From Guadua angustifolia (taxonomy: Eukaryota > Streptophyta > Magnoliopsida > Poales > Poaceae): a stretch of DNA of 64,000 bases. Shown in pieces: positions 9,127 to 20,786 of the stretch. Where the stretch lies: the NCBI GenBank assembly GCA_036346375.1, contig JAYEVE010000988.1:186001-250000 (forward strand), read 5' to 3'. The position numbers and the translations under genes are program-made. Position 1 is the first letter of the stretch. Each line of letters begins with the position of its first letter. The notes beneath the pieces were generated by a model. The model did not search any database, was not told the DNA's origin, and saw only the letters and a list, made by a program, of their open reading frames with translations.

Positions 9127-12051
9127 TTACCAAACTAGCTCGGCTTCGCTAAACGACTTCGGTATGACTTTCTTGTTATACGCTCTCGCAACTCTTTTCT
9201 TGTTCTTTTCTAGCCGATCTAGTGTGATTAACCTCAATTCCGCCACATCGTCCAAATTCCACAACATTAAGTCTCTGTATTCGTCGGCCGATAGATTATT
9301 TTGTTTTGCCACTCGCATCGATTCAATATTTATTTCCACAGGTAACATGGCTTCCTGGCCGTACACCAATTGATATGGTGAGAGTTTAGTCGATCCATGG
9401 AACGCTAGCCGATACGCCCATAATGATTCTGACAACGTAATATGCCAATGTCTCGGCTTTTCATCATTCTTTCTTTTGATTAACTTGATTAGAGATTTGT
9501 TGGACGATTCGGCTTGTCCATTAGCTTGGGCATAATATGGTGACGAATTAAGCAATTTGATGCCCAGACTCTCTGCAAAGCTTCTAAACTCGTTAGACAT
9601 GAACACAGTTCCTTGATCGGTTGTGATAGTCTGAGGAATACCGAATCGATGGATGATGTGTTCATTGACAAAGCCGATAGCTTCTACGCTGGTGACCTTC
9701 TTGAGTGGAATGGCTTCTACCCACTTTGAAAAATAATCTGTGGCCGCAAGGATGAATCTATGGCCTTTGCTTGATGCTAGGAATATTTGGCCGATTACAT
9801 CTATTCCCCATCCTCTAAACGGCCATGGCTTGATAATCGGATGTAAAGCCGATGCCGGTGCGAGTTGCACACTTCCGAACCTTTGACAACTTTGGCACCC
9901 TTTATAATACTTGAAACAATCTTCTAACATCGTTGGCCAAAAATATCCTGTTCGTCTTAATATCCACTTCATTTTATAAGCCGACTGATGTGAACTACAA
10001 ATCCCTTCATGAACTTCACCCATAGCCACTTTTGCTTCTTCATCGCCTAAACATCTTAAAAGCAATCCTTCCATTGTCCGATAGTATAACTCATCTTCCA
10101 ACACAACGTACTTCAATGCCTGTCGCCGAACTTTGCGTTCAGTAGGCCTGGATGGGTTCGTTAGGTAAGCTTTTATCTTTGTTCTCCAATCGGCACTATC
10201 AATACACAGCACTGCTTGGTCGACCAAGTCAAATGCCTCACATCGGCTGTACTCTTTATAGCCTGATGCTGTTTGAGCCAACATATTGGCCTTGTCATTC
10301 ATTTCCCTGAGCACATGACTGATACAGAACGATGTGAACGTACTGATAATACCAAGGCACCGCTCCAAATATTTTGACAGCACCTCATTGTTGCATCTAA
10401 ATTCTCCTTTAACTTGTTGAACAACCAACAATGAGTCACCATATGCTTCCACGTTACTTATTCCGATACTCTCTAATAGTTGGAGCCCCTTGAGTAATGC
10501 TTCATATTCGGCTTTGTTATTAGAGCATCGGCCATTCAGCCGATATGCGAACTCAATGCTATGCCCTTTTAGCGAAACCAACACAATGCCTATTCCACTC
10601 CCTTCTTGACAAACCGATCCATCAAAATACAGTTGCCAGGGAGCCACATTAACCATTCCTATCACGGTGTCGTGTCTCGTAATGAAATCGGCTATTGCTT
10701 GACCTTTAATTGCTTTAGCCGATTCATACTGTAGATCGAACTCGGTCAGAGCATAAGCCCATTTCCCAAGTCGTCCTCTCAAGATAGGCGCAGACAGCAT
10801 GTATTTGACGATATCGGTTCTACATACTATTATACAGGTCAATGCCAATATATAATGTCTCAACTTTGTACAAGCAAAGTATAATGACAAACATAACTTT
10901 TCTACCGAAGGGTACCTGGTTTCAGCTTCCAAGAGTCGTCGGCTTAAATAAAATATCACTCGCTCTTTGCCATCAATTTTCTGGGCCAAAACTGCCCCAA
11001 TAGTCTCATTTTCAGCCGATATGTATAATTTGAATGGGACTCCTTTCTTTGGTGCAGCTAGGACGGGTGGTGACGCTAAGTACTGCTTTATATCATCAAA
11101 AGCTCTTTGCTGATCGGCTCCCCATATGAAATCCTGTTGATCCTTTAGCTTTAACAAAGGTGTAAAAGCTTGAATCCTACCAGACAGATTTGAAATAAAT
11201 CGTCTCAAGTAATTGATTTTGCCAATCAGCTTCTGCAATTCATTTTTACATGTCGGCGGTTTTGTATTGACTATGGCTTTGACTCTTGTTTGATTGACCT
11301 CAATTCCTCTCTGGTGAACCATAAACCCGAGGAATTGGCCTACCGACACGCCAAACGCGCACTTCAAAGAGTTCATCTTTAGCCTGTGAGCCCTTGTGTT
11401 CTGGAACACCCTCTCTAAATCGGCCAAATGTTGCCAGTCATCTTTGGACTTCACCAATACATCATTGATATATATTTCCACAATGTGGCCGATTAGATCA
11501 TGAAAAATCAAATTCATTGCTCGCTGGTAAGTAGCACCTGCATTTTTCAAGCCGAATGTCATTACAACCCATTCATACAACCCCAGAGCACCAGGGTAGC
11601 TGAAGGCAGTTTTGGGGACATCGGCTTCTGCCATAAATATCTGGTTATATCCAGCGTTCCCATCAAGAAAACTGATAATCTTGTTTCCTGATGCAGCATC
11701 AATGAGCATATCGGCTATAGGCATTGGGTATTCATCTTTTGGCGTGGCTTTATTCAAATCCCTGAAATCTACACATACCCGAAGCTTACCGTTCTTTTTC
11801 ATGACGGGAACAATATTGGACACCCATTCAGCATATCGGCAAGGTCTTATAAACTTGGCCTCTAATAACCTCTCAATTTCCTCCTTTATCACATCGTACA
11901 ATTCTGGAATAAAACGTCGGGGAGATTGCTTATATGGCTGATATCCTGGTTTTATAGGCAGCCGATGTTCCACTAGTTGTCGGCTTAACCTAGGCATCTC
12001 ATAATATTCCCAGGTGAAACAATCCCTATAATTCCTAAGTATTTCGACCAA
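9127..12051 (-). CDS. pol: Pol of the Tat element: RT, RNase H, archaeal-type RNase H, integrase
   Basis: A 974-codon open frame without a stop. Order: reverse transcriptase (about residues 20-240), degenerate first RNase H (about 340-440), second archaeal-type RNase H (about 475-600, with YFDGS, NKAEYEAL and GDSLLVV blocks), integrase zinc-binding HHCC segment (about 690-730) and integrase core (about 745-850) with D, D and E in place (the last pair spaced D-X35-E). The enzymes copy element RNA into DNA and insert it. The open length looks functional, but the reverse transcriptase active site, normally YIDD in this group, reads YIND around residue 195 (codon 11464-11466). The first codon here is not an ATG; upstream coding continues in another frame (see 12035-12549), so this is part of a longer polyprotein. 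Confidence 0.92.
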   Translation of the reverse strand: MVEILRNYRDCFTWEYYEMPRLSRQLVEHRLPIKPGYQPYKQSPRRFIPELYDVIKEEIERLLEAKFIRPCRYAEWVSNIVPVMKKNGKLRVCVDFRDLNKATPKDEYPMPIADMLIDAASGNKIISFLDGNAGYNQIFMAEADVPKTAFSYPGALGLYEWVVMTFGLKNAGATYQRAMNLIFHDLIGHIVEIYINDVLVKSKDDWQHLADLERVFQNTRAHRLKMNSLKCAFGVSVGQFLGFMVHQRGIEVNQTRVKAIVNTKPPTCKNELQKLIGKINYLRRFISNLSGRIQAFTPLLKLKDQQDFIWGADQQRAFDDIKQYLASPPVLAAPKKGVPFKLYISAENETIGAVLAQKIDGKERVIFYLSRRLLEAETRYPSVEKLCLSLYFACTKLRHYILALTCIIVCRTDIVKYMLSAPILRGRLGKWAYALTEFDLQYESAKAIKGQAIADFITRHDTVIGMVNVAPWQLYFDGSVCQEGSGIGIVLVSLKGHSIEFAYRLNGRCSNNKAEYEALLKGLQLLESIGISNVEAYGDSLLVVQQVKGEFRCNNEVLSKYLERCLGIISTFTSFCISHVLREMNDKANMLAQTASGYKEYSRCEAFDLVDQAVLCIDSADWRTKIKAYLTNPSRPTERKVRRQALKYVVLEDELYYRTMEGLLLRCLGDEEAKVAMGEVHEGICSSHQSAYKMKWILRRTGYFWPTMLEDCFKYYKGCQSCQRFGSVQLAPASALHPIIKPWPFRGWGIDVIGQIFLASSKGHRFILAATDYFSKWVEAIPLKKVTSVEAIGFVNEHIIHRFGIPQTITTDQGTVFMSNEFRSFAESLGIKLLNSSPYYAQANGQAESSNKSLIKLIKRKNDEKPRHWHITLSESLWAYRLAFHGSTKLSPYQLVYGQEAMLPVEINIESMRVAKQNNLSADEYRDLMLWNLDDVAELRLITLDRLEKNKKRVARAYNKKVIPKSFSEAELVW

Positions 12052-12549
12052 CTTGTTTTTTGTACTCTGGACCTAAACTTGCACTTACAAAAGTTGGTCT
12101 TTTTCTATCACCTTCCCCTATATCGACTTCTTCAAGCATATCGGCAGAAGTGAAACCTTGACCCAATTTCTCATTCTGGAAATCTTCGATTGCTTCACAC
12201 GAATTTATCACGTGCCGATAGCTCTTCACCTTGTCTTGCAACACTTGGATCATTTTTGACCCCATCTTCTTAAGACTTCATTTGCCCGATCAAACGTGCC
12301 TGGCTTAACATTGATCGGCATCAATCCTGACTTACCAATGCATATAAAGTCGCAATCGTCTAAAGTCTTACCCGATATACATTCCGCTTCTTCGTGTGGC
12401 CAATTCGCATCGGAACTAGCTATAGCAATATGAGCCGATGTGTCGGCTGAGACGACGTCAACCTCATCTCCATTCCATTGCAAAAAAAGCTGGTGCATGG
12501 TCGACGGTATACAACAATTGGCATGTATCCAATCGCGTCCAAGGAGCAC
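12035..12549 (-). pseudogene. Protease-RT linker of the Tat polyprotein, frameshifted
   Basis: Two overlapping frames (12250-12549 and 12035-12265) carry the segment normally found between protease and reverse transcriptase, including LLGRDWIHANCCIPS and a tail that should run into pol. The frame changes at a plus-strand T5 run near 12253-12257 and again at the T6 run 12056-12061. Both junctions are explained by a change in homopolymer length, so they may be true mutations or assembly errors. Confidence 0.75.
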
Positions 12550-12568
12550 ACTGTAATTTCCTTTTGCT

Positions 12569-13498
12569 TTAATTACAAAAAAATATGGTCGGCAAGGTTT
12601 TGCTGCCGACGGTTAACTCTGTAACCATCACTCCCTTTGCTTCAGTGGGGTCACCTGTAAAGTCATTTAATACCATGTTTGTCTTGATCAAATCTTCAAC
12701 GGTTTTGCCTAACTTCTTACAAGTAGTGAGTGGCATCAGGTTTACAGTAGCTCCCCCATCTACTAACATCTTGGATATCGGCTTCCCGTTGATATACCCC
12801 TTTAAATACAACGGCTTCAAGTGCCGATGAGGATCTTGTGGTTTTTCAAACACGGCGTCTTGTGCACCTAGGCACAGTTGAGCGAACGTATCCTTAACCG
12901 ATTCAGTTTTGATCCTGAACTCGGCTGGTAAGGTAAAGACCATGTTGATATCCATGGGAGGGGTATCATCTCGAATCATCGGTGACAGCAAATCATCTAA
13001 AGAATCCGATTCATCATCGGCTTGCTCTTTTCTCTTCCATTCCTTTTTGACCAGTTTCATCAGCAATAACTCGTTGAATGTTTTATCTCTTTGTTTTTCT
13101 TCTTTAGCCTCCCTCATCTCCTGCGTCCTTAGGCGCTGAAGCCTCCTGCATTGAGACCGGCTAAGTCCTGTTGGGCACCACCTAGGCTTAGGTTCAATCG
13201 GCTTGCGAATTTTACCTGCCAGATTCTCTGTAGGCTCCACACTCTTGTCTTGGCTTGGCGTGCTCAGCCTTTCCTTTATCGGCTTTCTATACCCCACCTC
13301 CGTGGGACCTGGCGCCAATCCAGACAACCGCTCCTTTACTGGCTGCCTTGGCCAATCTTTCCGTGGATAATGTTCCATGGGGCATGACCATGGGGAAGGC
13401 AATGCTACACCCCTTTCCCAACAAAATTGCCAGAAGGGACATCTCTGGTGAGCTCTTTCTATGTTGTCTGGCCGATATAAATTTTCTAGCCGATACAT
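12569..13498 (-). pseudogene. Gag C-terminus and aspartic protease of the Tat element
   Basis: The first part is arginine- and lysine-rich, with a cysteine-containing CPFWQFCWERG segment that could be a metal-binding knuckle. The C-terminal 90 residues contain the retroviral-type protease core MLVDGGATVNLMPL, where Asp-Gly-Gly stands at the catalytic Asp-(Ser/Thr)-Gly position, a variant I believe occurs in this group. The protease cuts the polyprotein. The frame ends at a T7 run (plus strand, about 12577-12583) and coding continues in the next frame. Confidence 0.8.
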
Positions 13499-13525
13499 GC
13501 TGTTTAGCCGATGCGAATCGTCTGG

Positions 13526-14458
13526 TTAGCGAGATCGCCGCTTCTGCCGGTGGCTTATCCTTTCATACTTCTCAAGCAACTGCGAAAAAGTTGGCTTAGG
13601 TTTAAATGCTATTTTTCGAGGTGGAGACCGCTCGGCTTTGTACCATCGCCCAACCTGTAATTCTCCTTTCGGCTTAACTGTCCTTGAATTTTTTCCATCT
13701 TGATCGGCTTCTATTTGTAGTGAGCTGGTCGTTATCTTCAGCGTTTCTCCTTTCGAACTAGACTGTATGTCGACTTGCCGTGTTGTTTTAGGTCTTTCAT
13801 CGACAATTTCCTTTCCTTTGCTTGAGCATTGAACCATGTTTATTGGAAAGGGATTAACGTCAACTTCCATGGCCAGCTCTTCTGCAAATTTGAGCCGACC
13901 GTCTTCAATGGCTGTCTGTATCTGTTGCCGAAAGATATTACAGTCATTAGTGTTATGAGGAAAAGAATGATGCCACTTACAATATCGTCGCTTTTTGATC
14001 TCATCGGCGGATGGTATGGTGTGCCCTTCTGGTAGTCGTATCAATTTTTCTTGTAATAACATATCGAATATGCGGTCACACTTGGATACGTCAAAAGCGT
14101 ACTTAACCTCTGACTTGCTCCTCGTCGGCTTAAGCCATGAACAAATAAGTGGTTTCTTGGAACCCTTTATCCATTCAGCTATATTCACGTCCGCTTCATC
14201 CTCAGAAGTTTCACTTGAACTATAATCAACCATGTTTACTTTGGCCTTATCCTTACCATTGCCATTTAGCCTAATTCTATCCTTGAATTCTTTACTTAAA
14301 TATCGGCTTTTCGTCTTTGATACACGATGAAGCAGATGACTTAGATCGATAAACTCCTGTCCAGCAAGTTTTTCCTTGAGTGGGGGGATCAGCCCTTGAA
14401 AGCTTAAATCGGCTAGTTGATTATCGAGCAACACTATACTAAAGCATCGATTTAGCAC
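13526..14458 (-). pseudogene. gag: Gag (capsid and nucleocapsid region) of the Tat element
   Basis: A 310-codon frame. Residues around 155-185 contain a Cys/His cluster (YCKWHHSFPHNTNDCNIF) of the kind seen in Tat-type Gag, followed by long charged stretches. Gag packages element RNA in particles. The frame stops 28 bp before the protease-containing frame begins, another break. The N-terminal part is missing from this frame and lies in degraded form upstream. Confidence 0.8.
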
Positions 14459-15170
14459 TTCTCTAAACCTTCTAATATAATCGGTGACTCACCAAATTTT
14501 TGCGGAATGACACTTAGATGCGAAATCCTTAGTTCTAGACGCTAGAAAAAAGTATTCATGAAACCGGCTCTCCAAGTCGTTCCAAAAATGGACCGAATTT
14601 GGAAGCGGTTGTGAACCAAGTAAGCAGTTCGATAATGACAGAGAAAAAGTCGATTTTTAATCCGTCGGTAAGTATTCCGCCCCTTTAGGCGATAAACCGT
14701 CAACATGTTCTAAGGTAGTGACTAAATCATCCTCCGAAAATTTTGCAAAATTGGGAATCCACGAAATTATGGAGATATGGCATGCGGTCGATATAATCGG
14801 AGTCGCTTTCTATAGCCGATCGCTTTTTCCTTTGAACACATGTCCTAACCGATCCTCAAAACCATAGAAATCGATCGGCCCAATTAATGTTATTGGCGAT
14901 GTAGGACTAGGGTTGGGCCAATCATGATGAGCGATCTCGCCTTACGAGTGCAAACTCGTGGCTTCGGCTTGCCTAACCAAGCGGGTACTAAGCGTTGCCA
15001 TGGTTCACACCCTTTCTGCTCGGCAACAAGGACCTCGAACAATGGAACGAACGGCTCTGCATATGAGACTACTCTATGTGGAACCAGATTTCTAACTTGG
15101 ACTGGTACTTGGGGTTTGTAACCTTTGTCTAATTCAATTGGCTGAGGAGCCGACTAGACGTACGTAGTCC
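14459..15170 (-). pseudogene. Degraded N-terminal gag of the Tat element
   Basis: Minus-strand sequence continues toward the element's 5' end, but no long frame survives. Short fragments resembling a gag N-terminus appear in different frames. It ends where the Tekay element is inserted. Confidence 0.6.
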
Positions 15171-15175
15171 CTGAC

Positions 15176-18100
15176 TGTAACATCCCTAATTTCAGTCTTT
15201 TGCCTAAAGTTAATTTAAATTAATTAATTTCAAATTTTGGATTTTCCTTAGTGTTCTAATTAACCTGGCATCCATATCCTTCCGAAATTGAAGTTCAATC
15301 CTTCTCCGTCATAAAATCAAATTCTCAATTCGGTCCTTATTCGAAACTTCACCCGAGTTCCAAAATGCTCTAAAAATCTCAAAACCTACTAAAATGGATT
15401 CCAAATATTCTATAATGATTTTAGGAATTTTTCCAAGATTTATAGAAGCCCTTTTGTATTTTATCTCTCGCGCTTTATTCAAATCCATTTAATTTGTCCC
15501 GAAATAATCCAAATTTCAAAATTCATCCAAAAATAGTGAAACCAACTTTATTGGGTTCTATTTTATTCTTTAGGATTTTTAGAATCTTTTTCGGTATTTT
15601 TAGACCTCGTTTGCTATTTTATCTCACGCGCTTCAAGGATAACACTGTTCATCTTCCTAAATGGTCGGCACTGTTCGAGAGTCTGTTCCTGTTCTTCCCA
15701 TTTGCAAGCTCCATCTTCAAATGCTCATAACTCCCTCCACGATTGTCCGAATCCAATGAAATTTGAAGCGTTATGACGGGGTCGTAATGGAGATTGATTA
15801 CCCTACTGTTGCTCCTCCTAAAATTAAGTGAAACAGTAGCTGCAATCAATTCTTTGCCGTTTCTTGTTTTAGCCATAACTCTTTCGTTTCTTCGTCTCTC
15901 CGAGCGTGTGAGTACTCCAAACGTGCGTATCGACGTCCTCTACACCGTGCTCACCTTACCCCTTTGGTTCTATATTGTTTTCCATCCCAAAACTCAAGAA
16001 AACAGTACGCCCGGCGTCCTCCAAAGACACCGACCAGCCATCTTTTGCTCCGGTGAGTTTTCCGGCGAACCAACCACGTCACTTTGTGCCTTTTGCTTCC
16101 GTGATCACAACCATTCAATCGGATTTGATTTTCGTTGCAGTTTGACCCCGAATTTCGAGTTTGTTCATCGTCGACCGTCGCTCCGTTCGTCGTCGATTTC
16201 TCCCGATTGGGTAAGAATCAATTCAATTCCTTGCACCTGTAGACTCCCCTCGATGCTAGCTATCCGGTGCTCACCTTAGTTTCAAGAAATTTCAAGTTTT
16301 CGGGAGTTTTCGGGAGTTTTTGACCGTCGTGCCGTCGGCTAGTTTTTGGTTGTCGATTTTACTTCACCGTGGCCGTTCTTGTGCTCGCCGTCGCTGGCCA
16401 CCATGCTCATCACCTCCGGCCACCCCCGCTGCACCTTTCCCCGGCCCCGGTCGCCGCCGCCGTGCTCGCCATGGCCGAGCTGCCGTGCGCCCTCCCCTGC
16501 GTGCGCTTGAGCCTGGCGCTCAGGCTGCTGCTCGCTATGCGCCACTCCTTGCCGCGCCGCCCTGCCGGCCCTCCGGCGAGCCTCTCCGGCGAGTCCCTTC
16601 TCCACTGGCCGAGCCGCCCTCTTTTTCCCTTGGCTTCTCCTCCACTCCTCCATGCGTTGCTTCTCTATTCTCTTTGCTCTCTCTCTGTACAGAACGTTTG
16701 GAGAAGAAGGGCCAAGAGAATGACCAATGGGGCCCATGTGTAAGTGTGTTGAGAAATCAGGAAATGCTGGAGAAAAAGAAAGATTCCAAAAGAATATTCT
16801 CGGTTTTCCAATTTTCAGGATTTTGAGAATTCAAACAATTGTTTCTCCTCCGTCGTAACTCCGAATCGAGTGATTCCAATTGCTAAATTCATCTAAATTC
16901 ATCCTCTATCTGTCAGTATTTTTATTATAATTTTTAGTTTCTTTTAAATTTATTTTATTCTTTTAGGTGTTTAGGTTTGGCGTAGTCGAAGAAGCGTGTC
17001 ATCGCCATGTGAAGAGAAGACTTTCAGAGTAGCGCATCGCACCTCGTCGACGAAGGCAAGTCGTAGTCCTTTGATCATATTGGACCTATGTTTGCAAAAA
17101 TTACTTTGTTTTATACAATTGCATGCTATTTGTGTATGAATGCTAGTTCATGGGAGTAGTTATTCACCTGTTGCCAGTATGCCATCTTGATTATTGAAAT
17201 GCCATGTATCCATTTGTTAACATTAGGTTGGGACATTACTAGTTGGACATAATCATAATACCAACATTGGGTTAACGTAGCTAATGCTTAGACCTGCTTA
17301 GTCGTACATTGGGTTTCATATCACCTGTGAACTAATGTTAATCTTGACCTAATAAGATATGGAATTGTGGTCGTCGACCACTGTTGTAAAACTTGTTGTA
17401 CCATGGTAGGGAATGCCATTGGTCTTAGTTGAACAAAATGTTTTCCCTCGAGCAAGTGATCGTGCAGTAAAGGGGGTGCTATCTGGCACATTGGGATGTG
17501 GTTGTCTTGCTTGAGATAATTTAAGGACTTAATCTTGTGCGCCATTGAAGCTGGGCCTATTGTGCAACCATAAGTGCGGTATGGGATGAGACCTAGCCGA
17601 TTAATTTGCAATGTTTAGTCTTGAGTCTTGCCAAATGTTGGTGTGGGTTAGGGTTATGCGGGTAGATTCACATGGCTCAAGAGGGCCCCGAGGCAAAACC
17701 TTAGAAAGGCGGTGCGAAGTTTAAACATGCATTGTAAAGGCTTTGTCATGATTTCTCTGTACGACACACCAAAGGAAGTGTGCTAATGGCGGCGCAAGGA
17801 GAATATCATGTCTTGTGGGTAAAATTGTACAACCTCTGCGAGTGTAAAACTATTGAATAGCCGTGTCCATGATCATGGACAAGCCCGGGGATTTCACACG
17901 GGGTATAGAGTGTTATCTTGAAATGTGGAATTGTTGGGATGGGAACGGGGAGTTCACTGTTGTTTTGTTGTATCAAGCTATACTGTTGAATTGTGTGGTT
18001 GACACTTGTTTCGAATGATGTAGGGTGATGCCTCGTCATTCTGTTCATGTTGTCTACCATTGATTTACAAGTTATTTAATATTGCTTTTATCAACATGCC

Positions 18101-18596
18101 TTCAATCTATTTACTATATTTCAATTCAAGTTATTGCTTTCTGCAAATAAACCATATGACTATCCTTTGTCAAGCCGTGCATGAATATATTGCATCATTT
18201 CCCTACGGCTTGTTGAGTACGTTTTGTACTCACGGCTTTATGCCCCTGTTGTTCAGTTGCTGAAGAAGAACCAAGTAATGAATATCAAGAGGAGGAATAC
18301 TATGAAGACTACGTGGACTAGGAAGGCGTTCCCAGACGATTGCCTGTGGCATGTCGAATGACCTAAGTTATTATGTTTCCGCTGCAACAGTTTCATTTGT
18401 TTCTTAAGCCAAGAGGCTTTGGTGTATGAACCTTGACCATAAGGTCGTTTGCTTTATTCAATAATAATTTGTTTCTTTTTAGTTATTTCGATGTATGGAA
18501 TGATATGTCATCTATGTTTCCCTGTGTGCACTAAGCGTGATCTGGACTAGTCACGAATACACTGAGGGTTTAGGATTGCATATCCGGGTCCCGACA
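15176..18596 (+). repeat. 5' LTR of the Tekay-type element
   Basis: 3421 bp, starting TGTAACATCC and ending gggtcccgaca. It matches 22760-26168 along its length. A GC-rich patch (about 16380-16640) is the most divergent region, with many small indels. The open frames in it are incidental: the corresponding frames in the other LTR have different products. Confidence 0.95.
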
Positions 18597-18620
18597 GAGA
18601 TGGTATATCGAATTGTAGGT
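18597..18620 (+). other. Primer-binding site region of the Tekay-type element
   Basis: Directly after the 5' LTR, tggtat at 18601 matches the start of the initiator-methionine tRNA complement used by many plant LTR retrotransposons, but the following bases (atcgaatt) do not. The site therefore looks eroded. Confidence 0.5.
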
Positions 18621-19173
18621 CATTGTCTTAGTTAGCATGGTCTTCAAAATTATTTTCTAAAACAAACCAACAAATTGGTATTTAATAGTTTGTCTCCTCT
18701 CATCTTGTTCTCGACTTCTTATTCTCTCCTTTTCTTTGAAATATTGCTTGGAAAATTTAACTTGATCTTATCTCATGAAATTTCTCAAACCCCAAGCATC
18801 CTGGAAGGAATCAAATCAAGGGAGACGATGATCAAGCTGTCAAAGAGTATGTCAGAAAAGACTACCATATAAGATAGGTTTGTGGTGCTCTATGAGTTTG
18901 AGCATACCATTTCTTTTCAGTGTAGCTACGTATAGTCTGCGCATGCTAGGATTTTCGTTGCTTGTGTGCCGGGTATGTTGTACACTTGCCTCCAGCACGG
19001 TGTTACAATCGTACCTTAAGTTCAAAGCTTTATTTGGCTCCTTGTTTTATAGCCTTTTCGGATATGCCTTTGGTTGGCCTTTGTTCTTGGGTATTACCTT
19101 CTCCCCTTGATGACCTTACCACTTTCCTATTGCTTTTCCCTCTTACCTATCAAACCCTTGTGCTGCGTCGCAA
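18621..19173 (+). other. Untranslated leader of the Tekay-type element
   Basis: Non-coding between the primer-binding region and gag. Short frames exist but none resembles a retroelement protein. Confidence 0.6.
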
Positions 19174-19755
19174 ATGGTTGACACTCGTTCTGGAGCCGAT
19201 CGCAGTTCGCCAATGGATGCCAGTGCCAGTGCCACCCCACCGCCACCACCTGCAGTGTCAGATCAGAACTTGGGACATTTTCTAGCAGCGCAGACCCAAC
19301 TCATGAATGCAATGATACAAAATATGAACAACATGATGAATCAACAGAACCAGACTGCAGTTGCTCTAGCCAACTTGTTAAACCAGCAGAATCAAGCTAC
19401 AGCTGCAGCTCCTCAAGCTCGTTCGCAGTCCAAGCTAGCAGAATTCATGAGGACTCGTCCGCCTACCTTTTCCAACTCTTCAGAACCCTTGGATGCAGAT
19501 GATTGGATCTGTTCTATTGAGAAGAAGCTTGCAATTTGCTCAGTGCCGCCCTTGATGACCCCCAAACCATCACCTGGTTCTGATTTAAGTATGAACCAGG
19601 GCTGCCCTGAAGTTAAGATATTAATCGGAGGGGTAGAATTCCTAGCCAATCTCATTGTCCTAGACACCAAGTCCCTAGATGTAATCCTAGGAATGGATTG
19701 GCTCTCCAAGAACCAAGCGATTTTGGATTATGGAAATAGAGATCACCTTAACTAG
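19174..19755 (+). pseudogene. Gag-protease remnant with a large internal deletion
   Basis: The ATG at 19174 starts a typical chromovirus Gag N-terminus: an acidic and proline-rich start, a glutamine/asparagine-rich stretch, then RPPTFSNSSEPLDADDWICS near residues 93-112. About 12 residues later the frame jumps to the C-terminal part of the protease (ILGMDWLSKNQAILDYG near the end). Most of capsid, the zinc knuckle and the protease active site are missing, so the join is an internal deletion, probably more than 1 kb by comparison with usual element length. Confidence 0.85.
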
Positions 19756-19874
19756 TCGAGATGGAGCTAAGTTAAAACTTCAAGTCGTCGTGAGATCGGG
19801 CCAGAAGGGATAAAAGTTTGTAGTGCTAAAGGAATAAATTTGGAAGATGTGCCAATTGCCAGAGATTTTCTGAT

Positions 19875-20786
19875 GTGTTTCCAGATGAGTTGCTTGGTAT
19901 GCCACTAGATAGAGATATAGAATTCTTGATTGAGCTAGTTCCTAGAACGCCACCCATTTGCAAGAGACCGTATAGGATGCCTGCTAATGAGTTAGCCGAA
20001 GTGAAGAAGCATATTAAAGAGCTGCAAGATCAAGGTTTTGTTAGACCGAGTTCTTCGCCATGGGGAGCCCTAGTTCTTCTAGTTGAAAAGAAAGATGGAA
20101 CTCAGAGGATGTGTGTGGATTATCGTGCTCTCAATGAAGTCACCATCAAGAATAAGTACCCTCTGCCAAGAATTGATGATTTGTTTGACTAGTTTCAAGG
20201 AGCAGGAGTGTTCTCAAAGATTGACTTAAGGTCAGGTTACCATCAGATGAAGATTCGTAAAGAGGATATCCCTAAAACAGCTTTTGTGACTCGGTATGGA
20301 CAGTATGAGTATACTGTGATGTCTTTTGGTTTGACCAATGCCCCTCCCTATTTCATGACCTTGATGAATAAGGTATTTATGGAATATCTAGACAAGTTTG
20401 TCGTTGTCTTCATTGATGACATTCTGGTCTACTCCAAGAGTGAGAAAGATCATGAGAATCATTTGCGGAAAGTATTGACAAAGCTAAGAGAACATCAACT
20501 CTATGCCAAGTTCAGTAAATGTAAGTTCTGGATGAAAGAAGTTGCTTTCCTAGGTCATGTTATATCAGCCGAAGGTGTCGTTGTTGACCCGAGTAAAGTA
20601 CGAGATGTGCTCAATTGGGAGTCGCCCAAGACGGTAACCCAAGTCAGAAGTTTCCTTGGAATGGCGGGATATTATCGCCGTTTCATAGAAGGTTTTTCTA
20701 GAAAAGCTAGACTGCTCACTCGGCTTTTGAAAAAGGAGAAGAAATTTGCTTGGACATCGAGTGTGAGCGAAGTTTTCAAGAGCTAA
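19875..20786 (+). pseudogene. Reverse transcriptase of the Tekay-type element, one internal stop
   Basis: Frames 19875-20192 and 20208-20786 are in one reading frame, interrupted by TAG at 20190-20192. The first gives the finger region (KKDGTQRMCVDYRALNEVTI); the second contains the active-site block FIDDILVYSK, with both catalytic aspartates present. The stop fits a C-to-T change. The frame ends at 20786 by a frameshift entering RNase H. Confidence 0.9.

Noticed and set aside
9023..9373. Plus-strand 116-codon frame, and others over 9100-14400
   Set aside because: Antisense shadows of the Tat gag-pol frames.
16320..16826. GC-rich frames in the Tekay LTRs (also 23851-24314) as genes
   Set aside because: The corresponding frames in the two LTRs have different products because of indels, so there is no coding constraint.
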